From Myceligenerans crystallogenes (GTDB lineage Bacteria; Actinomycetota; Actinomycetes; Actinomycetales; Cellulomonadaceae): a stretch of 64,000 nt of DNA. The position numbers and the translations under genes were made by a program. The stretch covers positions 806,001 to 870,000 of the forward strand of contig NZ_BAAANL010000001.1 of the NCBI RefSeq assembly GCF_039529775.1. Direction: 5' to 3'. A model generated the notes under the pieces. It worked only from the letters and a program-made list of their open reading frames with translations. It was not told the DNA's origin and made no database searches. This document shows positions 41,209 to 49,940 of the stretch, piece by piece (the first letter of the stretch is position 1; each line of letters begins with the position of its first letter).

Positions 41209-42938
41209 TGGACACCCTCGGCCTCTCCGGCGCGGCGACGTCGTCCGGCGACGCGGTCCTGTCCTTCCGGGACCTGTCCGTCACGTTCCGGACCGAGTTC
41301 GGCGACGTGCACGCCGTCCGGGGCCTCGACCTCGACGTACGGCCCGGCGAGGTCGTCGCGCTCGTCGGCGAGTCCGGGTCCGGGAAGTCCGTGACCTCCA
41401 CCAGCGCCCTCGGGCTGCTGCCGGGCAACGCCCGGGTCACCGGGGCGATCCGCGTGGCCGGCAAGGACATCGGCTCGCTCGACGGCTCCGGCCTGCGCGC
41501 GCTGCGCGGCAACGACGTGGCCATGGTGTTCCAGGAGCCGATGACGGCGCTCAACCCCGTGCTGACCATCGGCGACCAGCTCACCGAGGCCCTGGCCCTG
41601 CACGACGTCGCCCACGGCAGACAGGCCACCGCCCGTGCCGCCGGCCTGCTGCGCCGGGTCGGCGTCCCCGAGCCGGAACGCCGCCTGCGGCAGTACCCGC
41701 ACGAGCTGTCCGGCGGGCAGCGCCAGCGCGTCGTCATCGCCATGGCGATCTCCTGCGAACCCGCGGTGATCATCGCGGACGAGCCGACGACGGCGCTCGA
41801 CGTCACCGTGCAGGCCGAGATCCTCGACCTCCTGCGCTCGCTGACCCGGGACCTCGGCACCGCGATCCTGCTGATCACCCACAACCTGGGCGTCGTGGCC
41901 GATCTCGCCGATCGCGTCGCCGTCATGCTGGCGGGGAACATCGTCGAGACCGGCACCGTGGACCAGGTGCTCGGCCGGCCGCGGCACGAGTACACGCGCA
42001 CGCTGCTCGCGGCGGTGCCCCGGCTCGGGGCGGGGCCCGGCGGGTCCGGCGCGGTGCGCCCGGCGGCGCCGTCGTCGTCGGGCGACGAGACGCCCGCGCA
42101 GGCGCCCGCGCAGGCGCCCGCGCTCGACCTGCGCAACCTCGTGATCGAGTACCGCCGCGCCGGGAGACGGGCGTTCCGTGCCGTCGACGACGTGTCGTTC
42201 CAGGTCGCGCCCGGCGAGGTCGTGGGCCTGGTGGGGGAGTCCGGTTCGGGGAAGTCGACGATCGCGAGGTGCGCGCTCGGCCTGATCCCGGTGCGCTCCG
42301 GTGCCGTCTCGGTCCTGGGGACGGACCTCCGGGCGGCGCGCGGGCGGCGCCTCAAGGAGCTGCGGCGCCGGATCGGCGTCGTCCTGCAGGATCCGGCCGC
42401 GTCGCTCGACCCGCGGTTCCCGGTGGGCGACGTCGTCGCCGAGCCGCTGGTGGTGCACCGGGCCGGGGACGCGCGCTCCCGCCGCGCGCAGGTCCTGGAG
42501 CTGCTCGACGCCGTCGAGCTGCCGCGCGAGGTGCGCAACCGGTACCCGCACGAGCTGTCCGGCGGGCAGCGGCAGCGGGTCGGCATCGCCCGGGCGCTCG
42601 CCCTGGGACCGGAGCTGCTGGTCGCGGACGAGCCGACGTCGGCCCTGGACGTGTCGGTGCAGGCCGGCGTCCTGCAGCTGATCACGTCGCTGCAGGAGCG
42701 GTACCGGTTCGCGTGCCTGTTCGTCAGCCACGACCTCGCGGTGGTCGACCAGCTCGCGGACCGGGTCGTCGTGCTGCGCGACGGCAGGATCGTGGAGCAG
42801 GGCCCGCGCGAGGACGTCCTGCACGCCCCGCGCGCGGACTACACGAAGCGCCTCCTGGCGGCCGTGCCCGTCCCCGACCCCGCCGAGCAGCGCCGCCGCC
42901 GCGCACCCCGGGACGCTACCCGGCGACCGCCGGCGTGA
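41208..42938 (+). CDS. fused DppD-DppF ABC ATPase
   Basis: Two peptide-type ATPase domains in one 576-residue chain. Domain 1: GESGSGKSV, LSGGQRQRV, IADEPTTALD. Domain 2: GESGSGKST, LSGGQRQRV, VADEPTSALD. The linker carries a repeated AQAP unit encoded by a short direct DNA repeat. Fusion of the two ATPases is common in actinobacteria. It powers import by the two permeases. The 3' end overlaps the convergent lysozyme-like gene by 23 bp. Confidence 0.94.
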   Translation: MDTLGLSGAATSSGDAVLSFRDLSVTFRTEFGDVHAVRGLDLDVRPGEVVALVGESGSGKSVTSTSALGLLPGNARVTGAIRVAGKDIGSLDGSGLRALRGNDVAMVFQEPMTALNPVLTIGDQLTEALALHDVAHGRQATARAAGLLRRVGVPEPERRLRQYPHELSGGQRQRVVIAMAISCEPAVIIADEPTTALDVTVQAEILDLLRSLTRDLGTAILLITHNLGVVADLADRVAVMLAGNIVETGTVDQVLGRPRHEYTRTLLAAVPRLGAGPGGSGAVRPAAPSSSGDETPAQAPAQAPALDLRNLVIEYRRAGRRAFRAVDDVSFQVAPGEVVGLVGESGSGKSTIARCALGLIPVRSGAVSVLGTDLRAARGRRLKELRRRIGVVLQDPAASLDPRFPVGDVVAEPLVVHRAGDARSRRAQVLELLDAVELPREVRNRYPHELSGGQRQRVGIARALALGPELLVADEPTSALDVSVQAGVLQLITSLQERYRFACLFVSHDLAVVDQLADRVVVLRDGRIVEQGPREDVLHAPRADYTKRLLAAVPVPDPAEQRRRRAPRDATRRPPA

Positions 42939-43857
42939 TCCGCACGAGGCCGGGGTCCAGGGCCTTGCCGGCGGCCGTCCACTCGGCGGACTCACGCGTC
43001 CACACCCGATCGCCGACGCGGACCTCGATCACGTTCGTCTCCGCGGCCGCCGCCACCGCCCACTGGGCGACGGACCAGCCCGCGCGCGCGGGCTCGCCCT
43101 GCACCAGCGGCGCCGCGTCGACCTCGACGGTCGCGCCGCCCGGCATCGCCCCCGTCGGCCCGAGCCCCAGGTCCCGCCCGAGGCGGCCGACGACGACGTC
43201 CCGCGCGGCGCTCTCGCGAAGCGTCTCGGACTCCTCCACCGGAGCGATCTCGCACGTCAGCGCCGCGGGGGAGTGGCCCGTCAGGCTGGAGGCCCAGGCC
43301 CGCGACCGCACCTCGTGCCGCGCGTACGCGTCCGGGTAGCCGGAACGCTGCACCTCCTGCGCGGCGACGGTGATGGCCATGTCCTCGTAGCCCTCGACCT
43401 TCACCAGGCCGTCGTAGAAGGCGTTCGTCGAGTACACCGGGTCCAGGATCTCCGCCTGCGTGCCCCAGCCCATCGACGGCCGCTGCTGGAACAGCCCGAG
43501 CGAGTCGCGGTCGCCGTGCTCGATGTTGATGAGCTTGGACTCCTGCTGCGCCGTCGCCAGGGCGATGGTCGCGGCGCGCGCGGGCAGGCCGCGCCGCATC
43601 GCGGTGCCCGTGATGAGCGCGGCGTTGTCCGCCTGCGCGGGGGAGAGGTACCAGTCCGTCCCGTCCAGCACCGCCGCGCACCGCTCGGTGAGCGGCGCGG
43701 TGCCGGACAGATGGTTCAGCAGCAGCACGACGCCGACCGTCGCACCCGTCCCCACGACCGCTGTCGCGACCAGATACTTCAGGGCGCGCCGTACGGGGCG
43801 GCGCCGCGGCGTCGCGTCACCGGCCGTGTCATGGGCCGAGTGGGAGAGCAGAACCAT
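42916..43857 (-). CDS. membrane-anchored lysozyme-like conserved protein
   Basis: Protein of 313 residues with one N-terminal membrane anchor (about 27-49) and an extracytoplasmic domain. A strongly conserved stretch, ATAQQESKLINIEHGDRDSLG followed by LFQQRPSMGWG, has the look of an actinobacterial lysozyme/transglycosylase-like fold, with Glu in QQESK as a possible catalytic acid. The C-terminus is less conserved. Function in cell-wall metabolism is inference. It is flanked by dapD, as in other actinobacteria. Confidence 0.65.
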   Translation of the reverse strand: MVLLSHSAHDTAGDATPRRRPVRRALKYLVATAVVGTGATVGVVLLLNHLSGTAPLTERCAAVLDGTDWYLSPAQADNAALITGTAMRRGLPARAATIALATAQQESKLINIEHGDRDSLGLFQQRPSMGWGTQAEILDPVYSTNAFYDGLVKVEGYEDMAITVAAQEVQRSGYPDAYARHEVRSRAWASSLTGHSPAALTCEIAPVEESETLRESAARDVVVGRLGRDLGLGPTGAMPGGATVEVDAAPLVQGEPARAGWSVAQWAVAAAAETNVIEVRVGDRVWTRESAEWTAAGKALDPGLVRITPAVAG

Positions 43858-43860
43858 GCG

Positions 43861-43929
43861 AACCTTCCGGATGACCTCGGACGTTGACCACCAAGTTTAG
43901 ACGCCCGACGTCATCCGGTTACCAAGGTT
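43861..43929. promoter_or_regulatory. inverted repeat flanking promoter of the lysozyme-like gene
   Basis: AACCTTCCGGATGAC (43861-43875) is mirrored by GTCATCCGG (43910-43918) and AAGGTT (43924-43929). Between them, on the minus strand, lies the -10-like TAAACT (about 43893-43898). The arms could loop or bind a dimeric regulator. Confidence 0.4.
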
Positions 43930-43933
43930 GGGG

Positions 43934-44887
43934 TCAGTTCTTGTGGAGGGCCTCGTTCAGTTCGACGCCCGTCCCGGAGCGGTCCAGCACCTCCACGGCA
44001 CCCGTGGTCGAGTTGCGGCGGAACAGCAGGTTGCTCTGCCCCGCGAGTTCCACGGCCTTGACGGTCATGCCGCCGCGCATCGTCACCTTCGTGCCCGCCG
44101 TGACGTACAGGCCCGCCTCGACCACGCAGTCGTCGCCCAGCGGGATGCCCAGCCCGGAGTTCGCGCCGAGCAGGCAGCGCTCGCCCAGCGAGATGACCTC
44201 TCGCCCGCCGCCGGACAGCGTGCCCATGATCGACGCGCCGCCGCCGACGTCGGACCCGTCGCCCACGGTCACGCCCCCCGACACCCGGCCCTCGACCATC
44301 GACGAGCCGAGCGTCCCGGCGTTGAAGTTCACGAAGCCCTCGTGCATCACGGTGGTGCCCTCGGCCAGGTGCGCACCGAGGCGCACGCGGTCGGCGTCGG
44401 CGATGCGCACGCCCGTGGGCAGCACGTAGTCCGTCATGCGCGGGAACTTGTCGACGCCGTACACGGCGACGGGCCCGCGCGCCCGCAGGCGCAGCCGCGT
44501 CGCCTCGAAGCCCTCGACGGCGCACGGCCCGGCGCTCGTCCACACGACGTTCGCCAGCACGCCGAAGATCCCGTCCAGGTTCTGCTCGTGCGGCCGGACC
44601 AGGCGGTGCGAGAGCAGGTGCAGGCGCAGGTAGGCGTCGGACGCGTCCTTGGGCCCGGTCGTCAGGTCGGCCACCGTGGTCACGACGCGCAGCGTGACGC
44701 CGCGTGCGTCGTCGTGGCCCTCCAGGGCCAGCAGGTCCGACGACGGCGCCGCCTCCGCCGCACCCTCGGCGGGCGGTTCGCCGAGCACGGGGGCGGGGAA
44801 CCAGGTGTCCAGGACGGTCCCGTCGGCGGCGATCGTGGCGAGGCCGTGGCCCCAGGCGGCAGTGGGCGAAGACGCGCTCGAGCTCAT
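43934..44887 (-). CDS. dapD: tetrahydrodipicolinate N-succinyltransferase
   Basis: Actinobacterial-type DapD, 317 residues. It transfers succinyl from succinyl-CoA to tetrahydrodipicolinate in lysine and DAP synthesis. The C-terminal left-handed beta-helix is visible as hexapeptide repeats (VMHEGFVNFNAGTLGSSMVEG through VVEAGLYVTAGTKV). TAGGCT six bases before the ATG suggests a leaderless message. It is divergent from dapE, the next-but-one enzyme of the same pathway. Confidence 0.94.
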   Translation of the reverse strand: MSSSASSPTAAWGHGLATIAADGTVLDTWFPAPVLGEPPAEGAAEAAPSSDLLALEGHDDARGVTLRVVTTVADLTTGPKDASDAYLRLHLLSHRLVRPHEQNLDGIFGVLANVVWTSAGPCAVEGFEATRLRLRARGPVAVYGVDKFPRMTDYVLPTGVRIADADRVRLGAHLAEGTTVMHEGFVNFNAGTLGSSMVEGRVSGGVTVGDGSDVGGGASIMGTLSGGGREVISLGERCLLGANSGLGIPLGDDCVVEAGLYVTAGTKVTMRGGMTVKAVELAGQSNLLFRRNSTTGAVEVLDRSGTGVELNEALHKN

Positions 44888-44990
44888 GCCGCCAGCCTAG
44901 GGGGAACGCCCCCGGCCGGGCGGTCGTGTCCGCCAGTCGAGTCGGCCGGGCCGGACGGCGCGCCCCGCGGGCCGCGTTAACCTCGGGGGC

Positions 44991-46139
44991 GTGACCGCCT
45001 TCGACGACGCCCTCCTCGCCCCCGACTCCGACCTCGTGGGACTGACCGCCGCGATCTGCGACATCCCGTCCGTCTCCGGCGACGAGGCGGCGCTCGCCCG
45101 CGCGATCGAGGCGATGTTGCGGGCCCGGCCGCACCTGGAGGTCATCCGGGACGGGGACGCCGTCGTGGCGCGGACGAACCTCGGGCGGGAGCGCCGCGTC
45201 GTGGTCGCCGGGCACATCGACACCGTGCCGATCGCGGGCAATCTCCCGACCCGGCTCGCGGGGACCGCTGAGCCTGGCACCAAGGGAACCGGCGACGTCC
45301 AGGGCGACGACCGCGTCCTGTGGGGGCGGGGGACCGTGGACATGAAGGGCGGGGTGGCCGTGGCGCTCGCGCTCGCCTGCGAGATCGGGACTCCCGGCGT
45401 CGAACCCGGCGTCGATCTCACCTGGGTGTTCTACGACCACGAGGAGGTCGAGGCGGCGCGCAACGGGCTGGGCCGCCTCGCCCGGAACCGGCCGGACCTG
45501 CTGGCCGCGGACTTCGCGATCCTGGGCGAGCCCAGCAACGCCGGGATCGAGGGCGGCTGCAACGGCACCATGCGGGCCGACGTCGTCACGCACGGCGTCG
45601 CCGCGCACTCCGCGCGCTCCTGGACCGGCGAGAACGCCATCCACGGCGCGGCCGAGGTGCTGGCCCGGCTCCGGCGCTACGAGCCGCGCACCGTCGAGGT
45701 GGACGGGCTCGCGTACCGCGAGGGGCTCAACGCCGTGGGGATCCGCGGCGGGATCGCGGGCAACGTCGTGCCGGACGAGTGCGTGGTCACGGTGAACTAC
45801 CGGTTCGCGCCGTCGCGCGACGAGGCGGAGGCGGAGAAGCACCTGCGGGAGGTGTTCGAGGGCTTCGACGTGACCGTCACGGACTCCTCGCCCGGCGCCC
45901 GTCCCGGGCTGGACGCGCCCATGGCCCAGGACTTCGCGGCCGCGGTCCTCGCCGTGACCGGCGGTGAGCCGATGCCCAAGTACGGCTGGACCGACGTCGC
46001 CCGCTTCGCGGGGCTCGGCATCCCGGCGGTGAACTTCGGGCCGGGCGACCCCCTGCTGGCCCACAAGGACGACGAGCGGCTTCCGGTCGCCGAGCTGGCC
46101 GCCTGCCGCGACGCCCTCCGGGCGTGGCTGCTGGGCTGA
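44991..46139 (+). CDS. dapE: succinyl-diaminopimelate desuccinylase
   Basis: M20-family metallohydrolase of 382 residues that removes succinate to give LL-DAP. Zinc motifs GHIDTVP, WGRGTVDMKGG and YDHEEVEA are intact; the dimerisation domain follows and HKDDERLP supplies the last His. GTG start seven bases after TAACCT (44978-44983), leaderless. Paired divergently with dapD. Confidence 0.94.
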   Translation: MTAFDDALLAPDSDLVGLTAAICDIPSVSGDEAALARAIEAMLRARPHLEVIRDGDAVVARTNLGRERRVVVAGHIDTVPIAGNLPTRLAGTAEPGTKGTGDVQGDDRVLWGRGTVDMKGGVAVALALACEIGTPGVEPGVDLTWVFYDHEEVEAARNGLGRLARNRPDLLAADFAILGEPSNAGIEGGCNGTMRADVVTHGVAAHSARSWTGENAIHGAAEVLARLRRYEPRTVEVDGLAYREGLNAVGIRGGIAGNVVPDECVVTVNYRFAPSRDEAEAEKHLREVFEGFDVTVTDSSPGARPGLDAPMAQDFAAAVLAVTGGEPMPKYGWTDVARFAGLGIPAVNFGPGDPLLAHKDDERLPVAELAACRDALRAWLLG

Positions 46140-46203
46140 CGCGCCGGGCGTCGTCGGCCCGCCGTCTGCGAAAGTGTCACAGGCGCGAGATAGGTTGGTG
46201 CGT

Positions 46204-47010
46204 ATGAGCGACGACGGCATTCCGCAGCAGGGGCGCGGCTACCGGAAGGGTCCCGTGCTGCTGCGCGGCAACCAGATCCCCCTGGAGACCACCGACCAGC
46301 GCCTGCTCGCCTCCGGCGAGAGCGCGGCCTGGGTGCACTCCGACCCGTGGCGCGTGCTGCGCATCCAGTCGGAGTTCGTCGAGGGCTTCGGCGCGCTCGC
46401 CGAGATCGGCCCGGCCGTCTCCGTGTTCGGCAGCGCCCGCACCAAGCCCGACCACCCGGACTACGGGCACGCCGAGACGGTGGGCCGCCTCCTGGTCGAG
46501 TCCGGCTACGCCGTCATCACCGGCGGCGGGCCCGGGATCATGGAGGCCGCCAACAAGGGCGCGCGCGCCGCCGGCGGCGTCTCCATCGGCCTGGGCATCG
46601 AGCTGCCCTTCGAGCAGGGCGTCAACGAGTACGTCAACCTCGGCATCAACTTCCGCTACTTCTTCGCCCGCAAGACGATGTTCGTCAAGTACGCCCAGGG
46701 GTTCATCGTCATGCCCGGCGGCTTCGGCACGTTCGACGAGCTCTTCGAGGCGATCACCCTCGTCCAGACCCACAAGGTCACCGGCTTCCCGCTCGTGCTG
46801 TTCGGCTCCGAGTACTGGGGCGGCCTCCTGGACTGGGTCCGCACCGCCGTCCTCGACCGCGGCATGATTTCCGAGGCGGACCTCGACCTGCTGTACCTGA
46901 CCGACGACCCGGCCGAGGCCGTCAGCCACGTCATGCGGCGCGGCGAGGCCCTCGCCGACGAGGCGCGCGCGCTCGCCGAGAAGCAGCACGCCGCGGTCGA
47001 ACCGGCGTGA
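46204..47010 (+). CDS. LOG-family protein (TIGR00730)
   Basis: Protein of 268 residues with the Rossmann fold and the nucleotide motif PGGFGTFDE, plus GGGPGIMEAANKGA, of lysine-decarboxylase-like LOG proteins. These act as cytokinin nucleoside 5'-monophosphate phosphoribohydrolases or nucleotide pyrophosphorylases. It matches the position of Rv1205 next to dapE. TAGGTT seven bases upstream of ATG 46204 suggests a leaderless message. Overlaps folP2. Confidence 0.88.
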   Translation: MSDDGIPQQGRGYRKGPVLLRGNQIPLETTDQRLLASGESAAWVHSDPWRVLRIQSEFVEGFGALAEIGPAVSVFGSARTKPDHPDYGHAETVGRLLVESGYAVITGGGPGIMEAANKGARAAGGVSIGLGIELPFEQGVNEYVNLGINFRYFFARKTMFVKYAQGFIVMPGGFGTFDELFEAITLVQTHKVTGFPLVLFGSEYWGGLLDWVRTAVLDRGMISEADLDLLYLTDDPAEAVSHVMRRGEALADEARALAEKQHAAVEPA

Positions 47011-48116
47011 CGGCCCCGGGTGCCGCACCCGGGGCGGGCGACGGCCGTCCGGACCACGGCGGCCCCGCCCCGGGCCGCGCGGCCCCGGCCGGGAACGGCG
47101 GCGGGCGCGAGGCGAGCCGTCCCGTGCCGCCCGCGTCACCGCCCCTCGTCCTGCGCGGCCGGGAACTCGGCCGCGACGGCACGGCGGTCCGGCCCGTCGT
47201 CATGGCGGTCGTCAACCGCACGACGGACTCGTTCTTCGCCCCCGCCAGGATGTCCGACGACGACGCCGCGCTCCGTGCGGCCGAGGCCGCTCTCGCCGGC
47301 GGCGCCGAGATCCTCGACATCGGCGGGGTCCGCGCCGGCGTCGGCCCGGAGGTCGGCGAGGCGGAGGAGATCCGCCGCGTCGTCCCCCTCGTGGCACGGG
47401 TCCGCACCGAACTGCCCGACCTCATGGTCTCGGTCGACACCTGGCGGTCCGGCGTGGCCCGCGCCGCGATCGACGCCGGCGCGGACCTGATCAACGACAC
47501 CTGGTCCGGCCACGACCCCCGCCTCATCGAGGTCACGGGCGCGGCCCGCGTCGGCGTCGTCGTCTCCCACACCGGAGGCGCCCACCCCCGGACGGACCCG
47601 TACCGCGTCGAGTACCCCGCACGCTCCGCGTCGGCCGGCCGTGGCTCGACGCCGCAATCACCGCTCGCCCCGCGGGCACCCGGCGGGCCGGAGGCGGCCG
47701 CCACGGGGGACCCGCGCGACGGCGTGACCGACGACGTCGTGCGGACGCTGACCCACGGCGCGCGCCGCGCCGTGGCGGCCGGGGTGCCCGCGGCGTCCGT
47801 GCTCGTCGACCCGACGCACGACTTCGGCAAGAACACCTGGCACTCGCTGCACCTGCTGCGGCGGACGGCGGCGCTCGCGGACCTCGGGTTCCCGCTGCTG
47901 ATGGCGCTGAGCCGGAAGGACTTCGTGGGGGAGACCCTCGACCTGCCGCCCGGCGAGCGCCTGGAGGGGACGCTCGCCGCCACCTCGGTGGCCGCGTGGC
48001 TGGGGGCGCGGGTCTTCCGCGCGCACGACGTGCGCGCGACACGCCGGGTGCTCGACATGGTGGCGGCGATCCGCGACGAGGCGCCGCCCGCGGCGGCGCT
48101 GCGTGGCCTGGCGTGA
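47007..48116 (+). CDS. dihydropteroate synthase-like protein, FolP2 type
   Basis: TIM-barrel DHPS homologue of 369 residues. The N-terminal signature is VVMAVVNRTTDSFF, of the actinobacterial second paralogue (FolP2, Rv1207 position), rather than the MGVLNVTPDSFSDGG of active DHPS; the mycobacterial FolP2 is reported not to replace FolP1. A ~45-residue Pro/Gly/Ala-rich N-terminus and an internal low-complexity insert (about 206-235) are extra. Starts at GTG 47007 overlapping the LOG stop. Its true reaction is unknown. Confidence 0.85.
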   Translation: MTAPGAAPGAGDGRPDHGGPAPGRAAPAGNGGGREASRPVPPASPPLVLRGRELGRDGTAVRPVVMAVVNRTTDSFFAPARMSDDDAALRAAEAALAGGAEILDIGGVRAGVGPEVGEAEEIRRVVPLVARVRTELPDLMVSVDTWRSGVARAAIDAGADLINDTWSGHDPRLIEVTGAARVGVVVSHTGGAHPRTDPYRVEYPARSASAGRGSTPQSPLAPRAPGGPEAAATGDPRDGVTDDVVRTLTHGARRAVAAGVPAASVLVDPTHDFGKNTWHSLHLLRRTAALADLGFPLLMALSRKDFVGETLDLPPGERLEGTLAATSVAAWLGARVFRAHDVRATRRVLDMVAAIRDEAPPAAALRGLA

Positions 48117-48312
48117 CGGGCGCTGCCGGCGGTCCCGCCCATGGCCGGGCCGGCCGGCGCCGCGTCCGGCGGCTCCCGGGAGGAAACGGAACTGTGAAGA
48201 CTGTGGTGCGAAACCCATTAGAATGGCCTGGTGCCCGTTGTCGCACGGTGGTAGTCGCAGGGCGACGGCGGACGAGCACAGTGTCACGGACAAAGGAATG
48301 GGAGAGCCACAC

Positions 48313-48480
48313 ATGGCTGCGATGAAGCCGCGTACGGGTGACGGGCCGATGGAGGTCACCAAGGAGGGGCGCGGCATCGTCATGCGTGTTCCGCTCGAGG
48401 GCGGCGGCCGGCTGGTCGTCGAGCTCAACGCGACCGAGGCGACCGAACTGGGCGAGGCTCTCAAGGGCGTTGTCGGCTGA
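48313..48480 (+). CDS. DUF3117 small protein
   Basis: Protein of 55 residues, the near-invariant actinobacterial family DUF3117 (Rv1211 in M. tuberculosis), containing MKPRTGDGPMEVTKEGRGIV. Position after LOG-folP2 matches that genome. GGAGA precedes ATG. TAGAAT (about 48219-48224) is the likely -10, giving an ~80-nt leader. Function unknown. Confidence 0.92.
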   Translation: MAAMKPRTGDGPMEVTKEGRGIVMRVPLEGGGRLVVELNATEATELGEALKGVVG

Positions 48481-48494
48481 TCACGTGCCGACCC

Positions 48495-48540
48495 CCGGCG
48501 GGCTCGGCCCCGGTCGGACCGGGGCGGGCGAGCCCGCCGG
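48495..48540. terminator. bidirectional terminator, DUF3117 / O-methyltransferase
   Basis: 12-bp perfect outer stem CCGGCGGGCTCG/CGAGCCCGCCGG and 7-bp inner stem GCCCCGG/CCGGGGC, with only a GGG bulge between them. It lies between convergent stops. Confidence 0.85.
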
Positions 48541-48541
48541 T

Positions 48542-49165
48542 TCAGCGCCGTACCGCCAGTAGCAGGCCGTCGCCGCTGGGCACCATGGCGGGCATCACGC
48601 GATCGTCGTTGCGCACCGCCCGGCCGACCTCCCGCACGATCGTGGTGAGCTCGTCCCGCCGGGTCGGATCCGGGACGCGATCCCGGTACAGCGCGTTGTC
48701 GACCGCGAGCAGCCCGCCCGGCCGCAGCAGGCGGATCGCCTGCTCCACGTACTCCGGGTAGGCGTACGGCTCGGCCCCCACCAGCACGAGGTCGTAGTGC
48801 CCGTCGGTGAGCCGCGGCAGCACCTCGTCGGGCTTGCCGGGAATGATCCGCGTCCGGCGCGGGTCGATCTTCTCCTCCGCGAACGCCTCGCGCGCGGCGC
48901 GCTGATGCTCCACCTCGCGGTCGATGGTGGTCAGCTGACCGTCGTCGGGCATGCCGCGCAGCAGCCACAGGGCCGCGACGCCGGCGCCCGTGCCGACCTC
49001 CACCACCGCCCGGGCCCGCATCGCGGCGGCGAGCACGCGCAGCAGCGCGCCGCTGCCGGGCGGGATCGCGGGGCAGCCGAGGTCGGACGCCCGTTCGCGG
49101 GCGCGCAGCAGCACGTCGTCCTCCACGACGAACGACTCGCCGTACATCCAGGCGGCGGCCTTCAC
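48542..49165 (-). CDS. class I O-methyltransferase
   Basis: Protein of about 207 residues, SAM-dependent, with EVGTGAGVAALWLL as the SAM-binding motif and VDNALYRDRV. In the usual metal-binding region the expected DAD is GAE (VLVGAEPYAYPEY), so a divalent-metal catechol-type mechanism is in doubt. The GTG at 49165 gives the size of the Rv1220c homologue; the frame open to 49348 would overlap sigE. Methyl acceptor unknown. Confidence 0.82.
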   Translation of the reverse strand: MKAAAWMYGESFVVEDDVLLRARERASDLGCPAIPPGSGALLRVLAAAMRARAVVEVGTGAGVAALWLLRGMPDDGQLTTIDREVEHQRAAREAFAEEKIDPRRTRIIPGKPDEVLPRLTDGHYDLVLVGAEPYAYPEYVEQAIRLLRPGGLLAVDNALYRDRVPDPTRRDELTTIVREVGRAVRNDDRVMPAMVPSGDGLLLAVRR

Positions 49166-49292
49166 GTGACGGCCGCCCGTATGCTCCGTGGCTGCGCTGA
49201 TGACATCCTCCCGGTGAGATTTGTCCCAAGGCTCGGCCAAGGCTACCGGTGTGCCGGGAACGACTGGAGACCCTCGCGCGTTGTGAGGGACG

Positions 49293-49940
49293 ATGAATCT
49301 CGTGAGGACATCCCAGCCGTACGACGGCGGCCGCGTCGCGCCGTTCACCGACGTGGACCGGGGCGACGGCGCGGCCCCCGCCGCGGGTGCCTCCTGGCAG
49401 CCCCCGAGCTGGGAGGAGATCGTGCGCGAGCACTCCGCGCGCGTCTACCGGCTCGCCTATCGCCTCACGGGCAACCAGCAGGACGCGGAGGACCTGACGC
49501 AGGAGACCTTCATCCGCGTCTTCCGCTCCCTGTCCAGCTACACGCCGGGCACGTTCGAGGGCTGGCTGCACCGCATCACCACCAATCTCTTCCTCGACAT
49601 GGCGCGCCGCCGCAAGCGCATCCGCATGGAGGCCATGGGGGACGACGACGGCGCCGTGGTGGCCACGGGCGAACAGGGCCGCCCCGAGCGGGAGTTCGAG
49701 CACGCCAACCTCGGCCACGACGTGCAGCGCGCGCTGGGCGAGCTGCGCCCCGAGTACCGCGCGGCCGTCGTGCTGTGCGACATCGAGGGGCTGAGCTACG
49801 AGGAGATCGCCAAGACGCTCGGGGTGAAGCTCGGCACGGTGCGCTCGCGCATCCACCGGGCCCGGGCGCAGCTGCGCGAGGCCCTGGAGCACCGGTCGCC
49901 GGACGCGGTCCGCGCCGGTGAGCCGGAGGGGTGGGAATGA
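49293..49940 (+). CDS. sigE: ECF sigma factor, SigE type
   Basis: Group IV sigma factor of 215 residues with region 2 (VYRLAYRLTGNQQDAEDLTQETFIRVF) and region 4 (LSYEEIAKTLGVKLGTVRSRI). It matches SigE (Rv1221), the envelope- and heat-stress sigma factor, because the anti-sigma factor, htrA and tatB genes follow in order. GAGGGA precedes ATG 49293. The stop overlaps the anti-sigma start (ATGA). Confidence 0.92.
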   Translation: MNLVRTSQPYDGGRVAPFTDVDRGDGAAPAAGASWQPPSWEEIVREHSARVYRLAYRLTGNQQDAEDLTQETFIRVFRSLSSYTPGTFEGWLHRITTNLFLDMARRRKRIRMEAMGDDDGAVVATGEQGRPEREFEHANLGHDVQRALGELRPEYRAAVVLCDIEGLSYEEIAKTLGVKLGTVRSRIHRARAQLREALEHRSPDAVRAGEPEGWE

